Numbered from the stretch's first letter, positions 9,593-24,223 are shown. The stretch: 64,000 bases of DNA from Nocardiopsis xinjiangensis YIM 90004 (GCF_000341145.1 NZ_ANBE01000033.1:76885-140884); one strand, 5' to 3'. Program-made: numbers and translations. The notes: generated from the sequence alone by a model not told the origin.

Positions 9593-9887
9593 GTCTCCTC
9601 CTGCGCGGTTTCGGCGGCGGAACGGGTTCCAGACATCGCGGCCGATCCTGATCGTCGTAGAGCCTCAGCACGGGCTGGTCGCCCTGTGCTCGGAAGTTTT
9701 CACATTAGGTCAAGCGGGAAGCTTAAACAGATGGCACTGTAACAGTCATCACGCGCTCATATCAGTTCGTGAGCCATAACGATCGCCGCTCACGTCCAAC
9801 GCGGGCCGAACAACGCGGGGCGCCCGCCGACCGGTCGTTCCGACCCGCCGTGCGGACGCCCCTTGCGATGCATATCCGGGAAGATCC
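9593..9887. other. rplO-secY spacer, partly AT-rich
   Basis: About 295 bp without a gene inside an otherwise tightly packed operon. The part at 9690-9780 is clearly richer in A/T than its surroundings and includes TTGACC on the minus strand, so a secY-proximal promoter is plausible. I could not pair it with a convincing -10 at normal spacing. Confidence 0.45.
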
Positions 9888-10352
9888 CTAGACCTCGGTG
9901 GTCGAACCACCGGCGGCGGCGATCTTCTCCTTCGCCGATCCGGAGAACGCCGTGGCGCTCACCTGGACAGCGACGTTGATCTCGCCCGTACCCAGGACCT
10001 TGACCGGCTCGTTCTTGCGAACTGCGCCCTTGGCCACCAGGTCGTCGATGCCGACCTGGCCGCCCTGGGGGAACAGCTCCCCGATCCTGTCCAGGTTCAC
10101 GATCTGATAGATCGTCTTGAACCGGGCGTTGCTGAAGCCCTTGAGCTTGGGCACCCGACGGATGAGGGGCATCTGGCCACCCTCGAAACCGACGGGAACG
10201 GTGCTACGAGCCTTCGTGCCCTTGGTGCCACGACCGGCGGTCTTGCCCTTGGACGCCTCGCCGCGACCCTTGCGGGTCTTGGCCTTGTTGGCGCCGGGGG
10301 CCGGCCGCAGGTGGTGCAGCTTGAGCAGCTCGTCGGGGCTGTAGTCGCTCAC
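9888..10352 (-). CDS. rplO: 50S ribosomal protein L15
   Basis: L15 is a large-subunit assembly protein with an extended N-terminal arm. In 154 residues it shows the family's basic Gly-rich start ([30 protein letters not shown]) and a globular C-terminus. The GTG start at 10352 overlaps the rpmD stop as GTGA, so translation is coupled. It is the last ribosomal gene before secY. Confidence 0.97.
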   Translation of the reverse strand: MSDYSPDELLKLHHLRPAPGANKAKTRKGRGEASKGKTAGRGTKGTKARSTVPVGFEGGQMPLIRRVPKLKGFSNARFKTIYQIVNLDRIGELFPQGGQVGIDDLVAKGAVRKNEPVKVLGTGEINVAVQVSATAFSGSAKEKIAAAGGSTTEV

Positions 10353-10534
10353 TTCACGACCTCCTCGACACTGACAAGGTGCGAAACGATCGTGATCTGT
10401 CCACGCACCTCGGGACGGTCCTCACGGACAGTGGACTTGCCGATCCGGCCCAGCCCGAGGGTCTGGAGAGCAGCGGCCTGCTTCTCCTTGCCCCCGATCA
10501 GCGACCGGGTCTGTGTGATCTTCAGGTCGGCCAT
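10349..10534 (-). CDS. rpmD: 50S ribosomal protein L30
   Basis: L30 is a small large-subunit protein. The 61 residues start [15 protein letters not shown] and include the [10 protein letters not shown] motif. The ATG at 10534 is one base beyond the rpsE stop; a longer frame to 10567 overlaps rpsE and is not needed. Order rpsE-rpmD-rplO is standard. Confidence 0.96.
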   Translation of the reverse strand: MADLKITQTRSLIGGKEKQAAALQTLGLGRIGKSTVREDRPEVRGQITIVSHLVSVEEVVK

Positions 10535-10535
10535 C

Positions 10536-11135
10536 TCAGGTACCTGCCTTCGCCTCAGCGCGGGCACGCAGCATGGCGGCCGGAGCGACGTCCTCGAGCG
10601 GCAGTCCCCGGCGCGCCGCGATCGCCTCGGGCTGGTTGAGCCCCTTGAGCGCGGCGACGGTGGCGTGCACGATGTTCAGCGGGTTCGAGGACCCGAGGGA
10701 CTTGCTCAGGACGTCGTGGACCCCGGCGCAATCCAGGACTGCACGGACCGGACCACCGGCGATGACACCGGTACCGGGGGCGGCCGGCCGCAGCATGACG
10801 ATGCCGGCGGCCTCCTCGCCCGTGATCTTGTGCGTGATCGTGCCCTGGACGCGCGGGACGCGGAAGAAGTTCTTCTTCGCTTCCTCGACACCCTTGGCGA
10901 TGGCGGAGGGGACTTCCTTGGCCTTGCCGTAACCCACACCGACCATGCCGTCGCCGTCACCGACGACGACCAGGGCGGTGAAGGAGAAGCGACGGCCGCC
11001 CTTGACGACCTTCGCGACCCTGTTGATGGTCACGACCTTCTCCGTGTAGGAGACACCCTTGTCTGCGCCGCCGCGGCGATCATCACGGCGATCACGCCGC
11101 TCGCCACCGGCGCCGCGCCGCGGTGCTGCAGCCAT
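10536..11135 (-). CDS. rpsE: 30S ribosomal protein S5
   Basis: S5 is a 30S body protein near the mRNA entry and involved in decoding fidelity. The conserved part begins about residue 28 ([20 protein letters not shown]) and includes the [14 protein letters not shown] and [10 protein letters not shown] motifs. It is preceded by an Arg/Gly-rich actinobacterial N-terminal extension. Total 199 aa. It lies between rplR (51-nt gap) and rpmD. Confidence 0.97.
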   Translation of the reverse strand: MAAAPRRGAGGERRDRRDDRRGGADKGVSYTEKVVTINRVAKVVKGGRRFSFTALVVVGDGDGMVGVGYGKAKEVPSAIAKGVEEAKKNFFRVPRVQGTITHKITGEEAAGIVMLRPAAPGTGVIAGGPVRAVLDCAGVHDVLSKSLGSSNPLNIVHATVAALKGLNQPEAIAARRGLPLEDVAPAAMLRARAEAKAGT

Positions 11136-11186
11136 CAGTGGTTCCTCTTCTCGTGGTTGATCTTGTGCGTAACGAAGGTCATCGGA

Positions 11187-11567
11187 TCAGAACTCCAGTC
11201 CGCCCTCACGCGCCGCCTCCGCGAGCGCGGCGATGCGACCGGCGTACCGGTTGCCGCCGCGGTCGAAGACGACCTGGGTGACGCCGGCCTCCTTGGCGCG
11301 CTGCGCGACGATCTCACCCACCTTGACGGACTTCTCGGTCTTGGTTCCCTCCGTCGCACGGAGGTCGGCCTCGACGCTGGAAGCAGCGGCCAGGGTGTGG
11401 CCCTGGGTGTCGTCGATGACCTGCACCACGATGTGCTTCGAGGAGCGGAACACGTTCAGGCGCGGGCGCTCGGGGGTGCCGACGATCTTCTTCCGGCCCC
11501 GGTTGTGCCGGCGCAGGCGCGCGGTCGTGTACTTGGCCGTCCGCTTACGGCTCACGGTGATGCCCAT
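11187..11567 (-). CDS. rplR: 50S ribosomal protein L18
   Basis: L18 binds 5S rRNA together with L5 and L25. The 126-residue protein has the motifs [22 protein letters not shown] and the C-terminal [27 protein letters not shown] block typical of the family. Start ATG at 11567, three bases after the rplF stop region. Part of the spc operon. Confidence 0.97.
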   Translation of the reverse strand: MGITVSRKRTAKYTTARLRRHNRGRKKIVGTPERPRLNVFRSSKHIVVQVIDDTQGHTLAAASSVEADLRATEGTKTEKSVKVGEIVAQRAKEAGVTQVVFDRGGNRYAGRIAALAEAAREGGLEF

Positions 11568-11570
11568 TGC

Positions 11571-12110
11571 CTACTTACCAGCCTTTCCGGCCTTGCGGCG
11601 GATGTGCTCACCCTGGTAGCGAACGCCCTTGGCCTTGTAGGGGTCAGGCTTGCGCAGGCCGCGGATGTTCGCGGCGATCTGACCCACGAGCTGCTTGTCG
11701 ATGCCTTCGACGTGGAAGATCGTCGGCTTCTCCACGCGGAAGGTGATGCCCTCCGGCGGCTCCACCACGACGGGGTGGCTGTAGCCGAGCGAGAACTCGA
11801 GGTTCTGGCCGCGGGCCTGGACGCGGTAACCCACACCGTGGATCTCCAGCGTCTTGGAGTAACCCTCGGAGACACCCTTGACCAGGTTGGCCAGGATGGA
11901 CCGGGTCAGCCCGTGCAGCGAGCGGTTCTCCGGGTCATCGTCGGGACGCACCACCGTGACCACGCCGTCCTCATCACGGGAGGCAGTGATCGGTTCGGTG
12001 ATGGTGTGCTTGAGTTCGCCCTTCGGCCCCTTGACAGTGACGTCTTGCCCGTTGATCGTGACTTCGACGCCCTTAGGGGCCGAGATCGGCAGTCGACCGA
12101 TACGCGACAT
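11571..12110 (-). CDS. rplF: 50S ribosomal protein L6
   Basis: L6 lies at the base of the L7/L12 stalk near the factor-binding centre. It has 179 residues with two related domains, beginning MSRIGRLPI and carrying the family signature GVGYRVQ and, near the C-terminus, [16 protein letters not shown]. It lies 17 nt downstream of rpsH. Confidence 0.97.
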   Translation of the reverse strand: MSRIGRLPISAPKGVEVTINGQDVTVKGPKGELKHTITEPITASRDEDGVVTVVRPDDDPENRSLHGLTRSILANLVKGVSEGYSKTLEIHGVGYRVQARGQNLEFSLGYSHPVVVEPPEGITFRVEKPTIFHVEGIDKQLVGQIAANIRGLRKPDPYKAKGVRYQGEHIRRKAGKAGK

Positions 12111-12127
12111 GCTTCAATCTCTCCCTG

Positions 12128-12526
12128 TTACCAGACGTAGGCGAGGACTTCGCCGCCAACGCCGTTCTTCTTGGCCTGCTTGTCGGTCATCAGGCCACCG
12201 GACGTCGAAATGATCGCAACGCCAAGACCGCCGAGCACTCGCGGCAGGTTCTCCTGCTTGGCGTAGACCCGCAGGCCCGGCTTGGAGACGCGGCGGATGC
12301 CGGCGATCGAACGCTCACGAGTGGGGCCGTACTTCAGGTCCAGCACGAGGTTCTTGCCCACCTGGGCGTCCTCGGAGCGCCAGCCCTCGATGAAGCCCTC
12401 CTGCTGGAGGATCGCGGCGATGTGCGCCTTGATCTTGGAATACGGCATCGCGACGGTGTCGTGGAAAGCCGAATTCGCGTTACGCAGACGCGTCAGCATG
12501 TCTGCGATCGGGTCGGTCATTGTCAT
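12128..12526 (-). CDS. rpsH: 30S ribosomal protein S8
   Basis: S8 binds the central domain of 16S rRNA and in some bacteria represses the spc operon. The 132-residue protein begins [17 protein letters not shown] and ends with the [21 protein letters not shown] block. ATG codons at 12526 and 12520 are both possible; the frame open to 12724 has no homology upstream. A long 291-bp spacer separates it from rpsN. Confidence 0.96.
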   Translation of the reverse strand: MTMTDPIADMLTRLRNANSAFHDTVAMPYSKIKAHIAAILQQEGFIEGWRSEDAQVGKNLVLDLKYGPTRERSIAGIRRVSKPGLRVYAKQENLPRVLGGLGVAIISTSGGLMTDKQAKKNGVGGEVLAYVW

Positions 12527-12817
12527 GGCCGACTGGCCCTTCCTCACCGCGGTTTCCGTGTGCGGGTCTTTCCCAGGACCCATTCCCGCACCGGCCGGAG
12601 CCGGCGCCGGAGCCACGTTCGGACCTTCGGCGTGGTCGTGGGCACCGCTGTCCCTGACGGGACTACCGTGCCCTGTTTCATTTTTCTGTGTACGACCGGG
12701 CCGTCCTGATGACGGCCGGGTCACTCGGGGTCGCCGCCGAGAGGCCGGCGCCCCGGCGGGGGCCGACCCGTGCGCTCGCCCAGAGGGACATGAGCGCCAG
12801 GTCGGCCCCGCCGAGAA
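12527..12817. other. Long rpsN-rpsH spacer with hairpin potential
   Basis: About 290 bp inside the spc operon hold no gene. A near-perfect inverted repeat (12692-12722, one mismatch) lies close to an A/T patch at about 12679-12690. It may be an attenuator, processing site or internal promoter region; I cannot tell which. Confidence 0.45.
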
Positions 12818-13003
12818 CTACCAGCTCGACTTGGCGATACCGGGCAGCTCGCCGCGGTGAGCCATGTCCCGGAAGCAGATACGGCAGAGGCCGAACTTCC
12901 GGAAGACGGCACGCGAGCGGCCGCACCGCGAGCACCGAGTATACGCACGGACGCCGAACTTCGACTTCCGCTGCTGCTTGGCGATCAGCGCCTTCTTAGC
13001 CAT
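12818..13003 (-). CDS. rpsZ: 30S ribosomal protein S14, zinc type (S14Z)
   Basis: A 61-residue S14 of the short, zinc-binding form. Cys24, Cys27, Cys40 and Cys43 make two CxxC knuckles, and FGLCRICFR and GELPGI are family motifs. S14 organises the 3' major domain of 16S rRNA in the 30S head. Actinobacteria often carry a longer zinc-free paralogue under Zur control elsewhere. It sits in the usual place between rplE (10-nt gap) and rpsH. rpsN is an equally used symbol. Confidence 0.96.
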   Translation of the reverse strand: MAKKALIAKQQRKSKFGVRAYTRCSRCGRSRAVFRKFGLCRICFRDMAHRGELPGIAKSSW

Positions 13004-13013
13004 GTCCTACCCC

Positions 13014-13589
13014 TCAGGCTTCCTTGAACGGGAAACCGAGCCGCTTCAGCAGGCTACGGCCCTGCTCGTCATTGACGGCGGTCGTGACGACGGTGATGTC
13101 CATCCCACGCTGCCGGTCGATCTTGTCCGGGTTCACCTCGTGGAACATGACCTGCTCGGTCAGACCGAAGGTGTAGTTCCCGTTCCCGTCGAACTGCTTC
13201 GGGGACAGACCACGGAAGTCACGGATCCGGGGAAGGGCGAGGGAGAGCAGGCGGTCAGCGAACTCCCACATGCGGTCGCCGCGCAGCGTGACGCTGGCGC
13301 CGATCGGCATCCCCTCACGCAGCTTGAACTGCGCGATGGACTTCTTGGCTCGGTTGATCTTGGGCTTTTGGCCGGTGATCGCCGACAGGTCGGTGACCGC
13401 ACCCTGGATCAGCTTCGCGTCCCGAGCAGCCTCGCCGACACCCATGTTCACCGTGATCTTCGTGACCCCGGGAACCTGCATGATGTTGGCGATCTCGTGC
13501 TCCTCCTTGAGGGCGGGCACGATCTCGTTGCGGTACTTCTCCTTGAGGCGCGGCATCGGCGGGGCCGTGATGTCGTTGGTAACCGTCAT
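13014..13589 (-). CDS. rplE: 50S ribosomal protein L5
   Basis: L5 binds 5S rRNA and contacts P-site tRNA and S13. The 191 residues include [15 protein letters not shown], the [18 protein letters not shown] motif and [10 protein letters not shown]. The ATG overlaps the rplX stop by one base (TGATG). Full length. Confidence 0.97.
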   Translation of the reverse strand: MTVTNDITAPPMPRLKEKYRNEIVPALKEEHEIANIMQVPGVTKITVNMGVGEAARDAKLIQGAVTDLSAITGQKPKINRAKKSIAQFKLREGMPIGASVTLRGDRMWEFADRLLSLALPRIRDFRGLSPKQFDGNGNYTFGLTEQVMFHEVNPDKIDRQRGMDITVVTTAVNDEQGRSLLKRLGFPFKEA

Positions 13590-13903
13590 CAGATGTCCTT
13601 ACCGGTGCGGCGGGAGACGCGGACCTTGCGGACCTCGTCGCCCTGCTCGTCGAAGCGGTAGCCGACCCGGGTGGCCTTGCCGTCCTCCGAGAGCGCAACG
13701 TTGCTCACGTGGATCGGGGCCTCCTTGGTGACGACCTCGCTCTGCTGGCCGCCGGCCGGGTTGGCCTTCCGGTGCTTCTTGACCAGATTGACGCCCTCGA
13801 CAACGACACGGTCCTCACGGGGCATGGCCTTGACGACCTTGCCGGTAGCACCCTTGTCCTTGCCTGCGAGGACGATCACCTCGTCGCCAGATTTGATCTT
13901 CAT
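13589..13903 (-). CDS. rplX: 50S ribosomal protein L24
   Basis: L24 is an assembly-initiating large-subunit protein with a KOW motif (residues 1-30: [20 protein letters not shown]). It has 104 residues. It starts three bases after the rplN stop and its own stop overlaps the rplE start, so it is coupled on the 3' side. Confidence 0.97.
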   Translation of the reverse strand: MKIKSGDEVIVLAGKDKGATGKVVKAMPREDRVVVEGVNLVKKHRKANPAGGQQSEVVTKEAPIHVSNVALSEDGKATRVGYRFDEQGDEVRKVRVSRRTGKDI

Positions 13904-13906
13904 CGC

Positions 13907-14275
13907 TCAGAGCACCTCCGGCGCCAGCGAAATGATGCGCATGTACTTCTTCTCACGCAGCTCGCGGCCGACCGGGCCGAAGATACGGGTGCCTCGCGGG
14001 TCCCCGCCGTCCTTGATGAGCACGGCAGCGTTCTCATCGAAACGGATGTAGGAACCATCCGGCCGACGGCGCTCCTTGGCGGTGCGCACGATGACGGCCT
14101 TGACGATGTCACCCTTCTTGATCCCCGCGGCCGGCATGGCGTCCTTCACCGTACCGACGACAGTGTCGCCGATCCCGGCGTAACGGCGACCCGACCCACC
14201 GAGGACACGGATGGTGAGGATCTCCTTGGCACCCGTGTTGTCGGCGACCTTGAGTCGCGACTCCTGCTGAATCAC
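13907..14275 (-). CDS. rplN: 50S ribosomal protein L14
   Basis: L14 makes an inter-subunit bridge and is the binding site for RsfS. The protein starts at a GTG (14275) preceded six bases upstream by AGGAG, giving 122 residues beginning [18 protein letters not shown]. The frame is open further up to 14314 but without homology. It carries the [14 protein letters not shown] and [15 protein letters not shown] motifs. Confidence 0.97.
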   Translation of the reverse strand: MIQQESRLKVADNTGAKEILTIRVLGGSGRRYAGIGDTVVGTVKDAMPAAGIKKGDIVKAVIVRTAKERRRPDGSYIRFDENAAVLIKDGGDPRGTRIFGPVGRELREKKYMRIISLAPEVL

Positions 14276-14379
14276 GTCTACTCCTGATGTGATGCGTGCG
14301 GTCCACTGCCGCACGGCTAGGTGGTCTCACCCCTCGCGCCGGCGGCCGACACCGAGTGTCGGCCGCCGGCAGGCCGGAG

Positions 14380-14658
14380 CTACTTAGCCTTCTCCAGGAT
14401 CTCCACGATGCGCCAACGCTTCGTCGAGGAGAGCGGCCGGGTCTCCATCAGGAGGACACGGTCGCCGACGCCACAGGAGTTCGCCTCGTCGTGCGCCTTG
14501 TACTTGGTCGTCCGACGGATGATCTTGCCGTACAGCGCGTGCTTGTCGCGGTCCTCGACCTCGACGACGACGGTCTTGTCCATCTTGTCGCTGACCACGT
14601 AACCCTCGCGGGTCTTGCGGTAGTTGCGCGTGGCAGTCTGCGTCTGGTTCTCAGTCAT
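14380..14658 (-). CDS. rpsQ: 30S ribosomal protein S17
   Basis: S17 is an OB-fold protein and a primary 16S rRNA binder. The 92 residues contain the [18 protein letters not shown] and [11 protein letters not shown] motifs, followed by [15 protein letters not shown]. It overlaps the rpmC stop by four bases (ATGA). About 104 nt separate it from rplN. Confidence 0.97.
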   Translation of the reverse strand: MTENQTQTATRNYRKTREGYVVSDKMDKTVVVEVEDRDKHALYGKIIRRTTKYKAHDEANSCGVGDRVLLMETRPLSSTKRWRIVEILEKAK

Positions 14659-14909
14659 TCGGCTGCTTCCTTCGTCTCCTCAGCCGACTCACCAGACAGC
14701 GGCATGATGCCGAGCTCGTGCTCCCGCAGGACCGTGTAGATCCGCGCGATCTCTCGCTTGACGGTGCGCAGGCGGCTGTGGTTGTCGAGCTGGCCGGTGG
14801 CGGCCTGGAAGCGGAGGTTGAAGAGCTCTTCCTTGGCTTCCTTGAGCTTACCGACCAGGTCCTCGATGGACTGCTCGCGCAGCTCGGTGGCAGTCACGGT
14901 CTTCGCCAT
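14655..14909 (-). CDS. rpmC: 50S ribosomal protein L29
   Basis: L29 lies at the tunnel exit beside L23, the docking site for trigger factor and SRP. It is two long helices; here 84 residues with the signature [15 protein letters not shown] and [11 protein letters not shown] chose the ATG at 14909, which overlaps the rplP stop as TAATG, over a GTG nine bases upstream. An acidic tail follows the fold. Confidence 0.96.
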   Translation of the reverse strand: MAKTVTATELREQSIEDLVGKLKEAKEELFNLRFQAATGQLDNHSRLRTVKREIARIYTVLREHELGIMPLSGESAEETKEAAE

Positions 14910-15328
14910 TACTCCCACACCTCCCGCTTAACAATCTTGCACTTCATCGGGAGCTTGTGCATCGCACGCCGGAGGGCCTCCTTGGCCACCGGCTCGGGCA
15001 CGCCACCCGACAGCTCGAACATCACACGACCCGGCTTGACCGGCGCGACCCACCACTCCGGGGAACCCTTACCGGAACCCATGCGGACCTCGGCGGGCTT
15101 CTTCGTGATGGGGCGGTCGGGGAAGATGTTGATCCACACCTTGCCGCCACGCTTGATGTGCCGGGTCATGGCGATACGAGCCGCCTCGATCTGGCGGTTG
15201 GTGACGTAAGCCGCCTCCAGTGCCTGGATGCCGTACTCACCGAAGGAAACGGCGGTACCGCCCCTGGCCTCGCCACGAAGGTCGGGCTTGTGCTGCTTGC
15301 GGTACTTGACCTTACGAGGAATAAGCAC
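14909..15328 (-). CDS. rplP: 50S ribosomal protein L16
   Basis: L16 helps position A-site tRNA in the peptidyl-transferase region. In 139 residues it has the start [37 protein letters not shown] and the [24 protein letters not shown] blocks. It is separated from rpsC by three bases and overlaps rpmC by one. Confidence 0.98.
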   Translation of the reverse strand: MLIPRKVKYRKQHKPDLRGEARGGTAVSFGEYGIQALEAAYVTNRQIEAARIAMTRHIKRGGKVWINIFPDRPITKKPAEVRMGSGKGSPEWWVAPVKPGRVMFELSGGVPEPVAKEALRRAMHKLPMKCKIVKREVWE

Positions 15329-15331
15329 GGC

Positions 15332-16128
<797 letters not shown>

Positions 16129-16129
<1 letters not shown>

Positions 16130-16494
16130 TATCGGGTCCTTTCCTTCGTCTTGGACGAGGCGACCGAGTCGGCAACGACCACAGTGATGTGGCTCGTGCG
16201 CTTGGTGACTCGGAAAGCCCGGCCGAATCCTCGCGGTCGGATGCGCTTCAGGGTCGGACCCTCGTCCACCCAAGCGCCCTCGACCGTGAGGTTCTCCCGG
16301 TCCAGCTTGTCATTGTGCTCAGCGTTGGCGATGGCACTGGCCAGCACCTTGCCAACAGGGTCGCTCGCCGACTGGGGAGCGAACCGGAGCACCGCCTGTG
16401 CCTCGTCAGCGGGCAACCCGCGAATAAGGTCCACCACCCGGCGGGCCTTCCGGGGCGTAACACGGACGAACCGTGCCTGAGCCCTCGTTCCCAT
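16129..16494 (-). CDS. rplV: 50S ribosomal protein L22
   Basis: L22 has a beta-hairpin lining the exit tunnel (macrolide-resistance site). The ATG at 16494 follows a GAGGGA ribosome site; an upstream ATG at 16512 would overlap that site. The 121 residues carry [19 protein letters not shown] and the hairpin region with [15 protein letters not shown]. One-base overlap with rpsC. Confidence 0.96.
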
Positions 16495-16568
16495 CGCTTT
16501 TCCCTCGCTCACGGAAATTCATCTCCACTCACCGTGGAGAAAGTGGTTCTTATCTGCTGCAGCAACCG

Positions 16569-16847
16569 CTAACGGCGGCTACGGCGGTCTTCCTTGACGT
16601 GGCTCCGGAAAGTACGCGTGGGAGCGAACTCACCGAGCTTGTGGCCGACCATCGCCTCCGACACGAACACCGGAATGTGCTTGCGGCCGTCGTGAACGGC
16701 GATCGTGTGACCGAGCATCTCCGGCACGATCATCGAACGCCGGGACCACGTCTTGATGACGTTCTTGCTGCCCTTTTCGTTCTGAGCCTCAACCTTCTTG
16801 ATGAGGTGCTCGTCCACGAAAGGACCCTTCTTAAGGCTACGTGGCAT
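16569..16847 (-). CDS. rpsS: 30S ribosomal protein S19
   Basis: S19 forms a complex with S13 in the 30S head. 92 residues, beginning [15 protein letters not shown] and containing the [22 protein letters not shown] and [13 protein letters not shown] motifs. It lies 12 nt after rplB in the S10 operon. Confidence 0.98.
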   Translation of the reverse strand: MPRSLKKGPFVDEHLIKKVEAQNEKGSKNVIKTWSRRSMIVPEMLGHTIAVHDGRKHIPVFVSEAMVGHKLGEFAPTRTFRSHVKEDRRSRR

Positions 16848-16859
16848 CAGACGTGCTCC

Positions 16860-17699
16860 TTACCGCTTCTTCTTGCCGCTACGCCGACGCCGCACGATGA
16901 GCTTCTGGCTGGTCTTGTTCGTGTTACGGGTCCGGCCTTCCTTGACACCCCAGGGGCTGACCGGGTGGCGACCACCGGAGGACTTGCCCTCACCACCACC
17001 ATGGGGGTGGTCGATGGGGTTCATCACGACACCGCGGACGACCGGGCGCTTGCCCTTCCAGCGGCTACGGCCGGCCTTGCCCCAGCTGATGTTGGACTGC
17101 TCGGCGTTGCCGACCTGACCAACCGTCGCGCGGCAGCCGATCTCGACCATGCGCATCTCACCGGAGGGCATACGCAGCGTGGCGAAGTTGCCTTCCTTGG
17201 CGAGAAGCTGGATCTGCGAGCCGGCGGAGCGGCCCAGCTTGCCGCCGCCGCCCGGCTTCAGCTCGACCGCGTGCACGAACGTACCCGTGGGGACGTTGCG
17301 CAGCGGGAGGCAGTTACCGGGCTTGATGTCGGACTGCGGACCGTTCTCGACCTTGTCACCCTGCTTGAGGCCGGCGGGCGCCAGGATGTAGCGCTTCTCG
17401 CCGTCCACGTAGTGCAGCAGCGCGATACGAGCAGTGCGGTTCGGGTCGTACTCGATGTGTGCGACCTTGGCCGGCACGCCGTCCTTGTCGTGCCGACGGA
17501 AGTCGATCACGCGGTAGGCACGCTTGTGGCCGCCACCCTGATGGCGGGCGGTGATCCGGCCGTGGCCGTTGCGGCCGCCCTTGGAGTGCAGCGGACGGAC
17601 CAGGGACTTCTCCGGCTCCGAGCGCGTGATCTCGACGAAGTCGCTCACGCTGGAGCCGCGACGTCCCGGCGTCGTCGGCTTGTGCTTACGAATGCCCAT
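16860..17699 (-). CDS. rplB: 50S ribosomal protein L2
   Basis: L2 is essential for peptidyl-transferase centre formation. The 279-residue protein starts [15 protein letters not shown] and carries the RNA-binding core and the universally conserved His in [16 protein letters not shown]. The frame stays open upstream to 18086 over rplW, but L2 homology begins at the ATG at 17699. Confidence 0.98.
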   Translation of the reverse strand: MGIRKHKPTTPGRRGSSVSDFVEITRSEPEKSLVRPLHSKGGRNGHGRITARHQGGGHKRAYRVIDFRRHDKDGVPAKVAHIEYDPNRTARIALLHYVDGEKRYILAPAGLKQGDKVENGPQSDIKPGNCLPLRNVPTGTFVHAVELKPGGGGKLGRSAGSQIQLLAKEGNFATLRMPSGEMRMVEIGCRATVGQVGNAEQSNISWGKAGRSRWKGKRPVVRGVVMNPIDHPHGGGEGKSSGGRHPVSPWGVKEGRTRNTNKTSQKLIVRRRRSGKKKR

Positions 17700-17758
17700 C
17701 TTCTTCGCGCATTCCTTTACGTCTTGCTTACTGTGGAGCGGTCTGACCCGGCTGGGTC

Positions 17759-18049
17759 TCAGACACCGAAGATGTCGATGCGGTCGCCGTCGGCCAGGCC
17801 GACGATCGCCCGCTTGGTGTCGGGACGCTTGCCGTAACCGAAGCGCGTGCGCTTGCGCTTGCCCTTGCGGTTGACCGTGTTCACGCTCGTGACCTTCACT
17901 TCGAAGATCTTCTCGATCGCGATCTTGATCTGGGTCTTGTTGGCGTCCGGGCGAACGATGAACGTGTACTTGTTCTCGTCCATGAGCCCGTAGCTCTTCT
18001 CGGAGATCACCGGTTCGACGATGATGTCCCGGTGGTCGGCGATCCTCAC
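17759..18049 (-). CDS. rplW: 50S ribosomal protein L23
   Basis: L23 is the chaperone docking protein at the tunnel exit. It has 96 residues with the [18 protein letters not shown] and [15 protein letters not shown] motifs and the basic loop [19 protein letters not shown]. Its ATG overlaps the rplD stop by four bases. Confidence 0.97.
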   Translation of the reverse strand: MRIADHRDIIVEPVISEKSYGLMDENKYTFIVRPDANKTQIKIAIEKIFEVKVTSVNTVNRKGKRKRTRFGYGKRPDTKRAIVGLADGDRIDIFGV

Positions 18050-18717
18050 TTGGCGTCCTCCTCGGACTGAACGGCCGCGGAGGCACCGGCCGCGTGGGCC
18101 AGGAACTCGGTGTAGCCCGCCTCGGTGAAGACCACGTCGTCCGAGTACAGGACGTCGTAGGTGTTCACCTGGTCCGCGTCGAGGAGGTGCACCTCTTCGA
18201 CGTTGCGCAGGGCACGCCGGTTGTGCTCGTCCTCACGGGCCAGGACGACGAGGACCTTGTCGGCCTCGCTGACCTGGCGCAGCGCCTTCAGGGCCGTCTG
18301 CGTGAGCTTGTTCTCGGCGTCGGCAGCGACGAACTCGCTGACGACGTGGATACGGCCGTGACGCGCCCGGTCCGAGAGGGCACCGCGCAGGGCGGCGGCC
18401 TTCATCTTCTTCGGGGTGCGCTGGCTGTAGTCGCGGGGCTGGGGGCCGTGGACCGTGCCACCGCCGACGTACTGCGGAGCACGGATCGAACCCTGGCGGG
18501 CGCGACCGGTGCCCTTCTGCCGGTAGGGCTTCTTACCACCGCCGCGGACGTCGCCGCGGGTCTTGGTGGCGTGGGTGCCCTGGCGGCCGGCGGCCAGCTG
18601 AGCGTTCACGACCTGGTGGATCAGCGGAATGCTGACCTGCTGGGCGAAGACACTGTCCGGCAGCTCGACGCTGCCCTTGGCCTTACCCTCGGGGTTCTTG
18701 ACCTCGATCTGGGCCAT
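18046..18717 (-). CDS. rplD: 50S ribosomal protein L4
   Basis: L4 lines the tunnel constriction and in some bacteria represses the S10 operon. The 223 residues include the loop motif [22 protein letters not shown]-like (around residues 60-82) with its conserved Lys/Gly/Arg. It lies 3 nt from rplC and overlaps rplW. Full length. Confidence 0.97.
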   Translation of the reverse strand: MAQIEVKNPEGKAKGSVELPDSVFAQQVSIPLIHQVVNAQLAAGRQGTHATKTRGDVRGGGKKPYRQKGTGRARQGSIRAPQYVGGGTVHGPQPRDYSQRTPKKMKAAALRGALSDRARHGRIHVVSEFVAADAENKLTQTALKALRQVSEADKVLVVLAREDEHNRRALRNVEEVHLLDADQVNTYDVLYSDDVVFTEAGYTEFLAHAAGASAAVQSEEDAK

Positions 18718-18720
18718 GGC

Positions 18721-19371
18721 TTACTTGTCCCCCTTCACACCGGTGCGGACCAGCACCAGACCGCCGTTGGGACCGGGAACAGCACCCTTGACCAGGATGA
18801 GCCCCTTCTCCGCCTCGACGGAGTGAACGGTCAGGTTCTGGACCGTCTTGCGGACGTTGCCCATGCGACCGGCCATCCGCGTGCCCTTGAACACGCGGCC
18901 GGGCGTGGCGCAGCCGCCGATGGCGCCCGGGGTGCGGTGCGTGCGGTGGGTACCGTGCGAGGCACCCATACCGGCGAACCCGTGGCGCTTCATGACACCG
19001 GCGAAGCCCTTGCCCTTGGTCTTACCGGTCACGTCGACCGACTGACCGTCCTCGAACGAGGAGGCGTCGACTTCCTCGCCGAGCTGGTACTCGGAGGCGT
19101 CCGTGGTGCGGACTTCAACGTAGTGGCGGCGCGGGGTCAGTTCGTGCCGGCGCAGGTAGTCGCCCAGGGGCTTGTTGACCTTGCGCGGGTTGATCTGCCC
19201 GTAGCCGAGCTGGATGGCGGAGTAGCCATCGGTGTCGGGGGTCCGGATGCGGCTCACGACGCACGGACCGGCCTTCAGGACGGTGACGGGCACAATCTTG
19301 CCCTCGTCGTCGAAGACCTGGGTCATGCCGAGCTTTTCGCCCAGAACTCCCTTGATCTGCTTGGTGGCCAT
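18721..19371 (-). CDS. rplC: 50S ribosomal protein L3
   Basis: L3 starts 50S assembly and reaches the peptidyl-transferase centre with an extension. The 216 residues begin [20 protein letters not shown] and hold the [16 protein letters not shown] loop and the [13 protein letters not shown] motif. It follows rpsJ by 12 nt. Confidence 0.98.
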   Translation of the reverse strand: MATKQIKGVLGEKLGMTQVFDDEGKIVPVTVLKAGPCVVSRIRTPDTDGYSAIQLGYGQINPRKVNKPLGDYLRRHELTPRRHYVEVRTTDASEYQLGEEVDASSFEDGQSVDVTGKTKGKGFAGVMKRHGFAGMGASHGTHRTHRTPGAIGGCATPGRVFKGTRMAGRMGNVRKTVQNLTVHSVEAEKGLILVKGAVPGPNGGLVLVRTGVKGDK

Positions 19372-19383
19372 GTCTGTGCGTCC

Positions 19384-19692
19384 TTAAAGCTTGATCTCGA
19401 TGTCAACGCCCGCCGGCAGGTCGAGACGCATCAGCGAGTCCACCGTCTTCGGCGTGGGGTCGATGATGTCGATCAACCGCTTGTGGGTGCGCATCTCGAA
19501 GTGCTCGCGCGAGTCCTTGTACTTGTGCGGCGATCGGATGACGCAGTAAACGTTCTTCTCCGTCGGCAGCGGCACCGGGCCCGCGACCTGTGCGCCAGTT
19601 CGCGTCACGGTCTCGACGATTTTCTTCGCCGAGCTGTCAATGACCTCGTGGTCATAGGCCTTTAGCCGAATGCGGATCTTTTGTCCCGCCAT
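19384..19692 (-). CDS. rpsJ: 30S ribosomal protein S10 / NusE
   Basis: S10 is a 30S head protein that also acts as NusE in antitermination and couples to NusG. The 102-residue protein is full length: [26 protein letters not shown] and [10 protein letters not shown] are diagnostic. First gene of the S10 operon; about 185 nt separate it from the palindrome after tuf. I find no convincing promoter consensus in that leader. Confidence 0.98.
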   Translation of the reverse strand: MAGQKIRIRLKAYDHEVIDSSAKKIVETVTRTGAQVAGPVPLPTEKNVYCVIRSPHKYKDSREHFEMRTHKRLIDIIDPTPKTVDSLMRLDLPAGVDIEIKL

Positions 19693-19876
19693 GTGGCCTG
19701 CTCGTCCTTCGTTTCAGTGTCCGTAACGGTGTGCATTCCGGTCACAGAAACCCAGGCCGGACGGAAGATGCCGCCGCTGTGGCCGTGAGCCTCTATTCCC
19801 TTGAGAAACCGCAACAGGGCTTCCCCCTGCGGTACGCCACCGTCACAGAGCCCGATGACGTCTTCTCGGTGTGGTG

Positions 19877-19904
19877 GGGCGGGCCGTGCGCGCACGGCCC
19901 GCCC
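19877..19904 (-). terminator. Palindromic hairpin between tuf and rpsJ
   Basis: A perfect 14-bp inverted repeat with no spacer begins 48 nt after the tuf stop codon. It lacks a U-tract but is the only strong structure between the str and S10 operons, and it probably ends or attenuates tuf transcription. Confidence 0.7.
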
Positions 19905-19951
19905 ACCTCCCGGGGCGGTGTTCCCACGAGGGGAACGTGTCCCGGTTCGTA

Positions 19952-21145
<1,194 letters not shown>

Positions 21146-21232
21146 TGGAAGTCTCCTAGACGTACAGAGCTATCTGGATCCGGTCCCCGCCCGCGTGTGT
21201 GCGAGGACCGGAACTGGTTACGTGTCCGCGAA

Positions 21233-23344
<2,112 letters not shown>

Positions 23345-23378
23345 AAGGCTCGTCGTCCCTCGGTCGATCTCGTCCGCG

Positions 23379-23849
23379 TTACCAGCGGTAGTGAGCGAAA
23401 GCCCGGTTCGACTCGGCCATCTTGTGCGTGTCCTCACGCTTCTTGACAGCCGCGCCGAGACCGTTGCTGGCGTCGACCAGCTCGTTCATCAGACGCTCGG
23501 TCATGGACTTCTCACGACGCCTGCCCGAGAACGTGACCAGCCAGCGCAGGGCCAGCGTGGTGGACCGGGAGGCGCGGACCTCGACCGGCACCTGGTAGGT
23601 CGCGCCACCGACACGGCGGCTGCGGACCTCGAGCGCGGGCTTGACGTTGTCCAGACCACGCTTCAGAACGACGAGCGGGTCCTGGCCGGTTTTCTCACGG
23701 GCGCCCTCGAGGGCGTCGTAGACGATGCCCTGAGCGAGGGAACGCTTGCCGTCGACCAGCACCTTGTTGATCAGTGCAGTGACGAGCGGCGAGCCGTAAA
23801 CCGGGTCGGTGATGAGCTGGCGCTTCGGCGCCGGGCCCTTGCGCGGCAT
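23379..23849 (-). CDS. rpsG: 30S ribosomal protein S7
   Basis: S7 nucleates assembly of the 30S head and contacts E-site tRNA. The 156 residues start [11 protein letters not shown] and show [17 protein letters not shown], the [11 protein letters not shown] motif and the ending NRAFAHYRW. It begins two bases after the rpsL stop. Confidence 0.98.
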   Translation of the reverse strand: MPRKGPAPKRQLITDPVYGSPLVTALINKVLVDGKRSLAQGIVYDALEGAREKTGQDPLVVLKRGLDNVKPALEVRSRRVGGATYQVPVEVRASRSTTLALRWLVTFSGRRREKSMTERLMNELVDASNGLGAAVKKREDTHKMAESNRAFAHYRW

Positions 23850-23851
23850 GC

Positions 23852-24223
23852 TTACTTCTCCTTCTTGGTGCCGTAGAGGCTACGCGCCTGCTTGCGGTTA
23901 CGGACACCCTGGGTGTCGAGCGAGCCGCGGACGATTCGGTAGCGGACACCCGGCAGGTCCTTCACACGGCCACCGCGGACCAACACGATGCTGTGCTCCT
24001 GGAGGTTGTGACCGATGCCGGGGATGTAGGCCGTCACCTCGATGCCGCTGCTCAGCCTCACGCGGGCGACCTTGCGCAGCGCGGAGTTCGGCTTCTTGGG
24101 CGTAGTGGTGTAAACACGCGTGCACACACCACGACGCTGCGGACTCCCCCTCAGCGCCGGGCTATTGTTCTTTGCGACCTTGTCCTGTCGGCCCTTGCGG
24201 ACCAGCTGCTGGATGGTGGGCAC
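23852..24223 (-). CDS. rpsL: 30S ribosomal protein S12
   Basis: S12 monitors decoding accuracy and is the classical streptomycin-resistance target. The GTG at 24223 gives 123 residues starting [13 protein letters not shown]. Lys43 (in TPKKPNS) and Lys88 (in GGRVKDLPG) are the sensitive, wild-type residues. The frame is open upstream to 24463 but lacks homology. First gene of the str operon, with a 270-nt leader behind the promoter below. Confidence 0.98.
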   Translation of the reverse strand: MPTIQQLVRKGRQDKVAKNNSPALRGSPQRRGVCTRVYTTTPKKPNSALRKVARVRLSSGIEVTAYIPGIGHNLQEHSIVLVRGGRVKDLPGVRYRIVRGSLDTQGVRNRKQARSLYGTKKEK

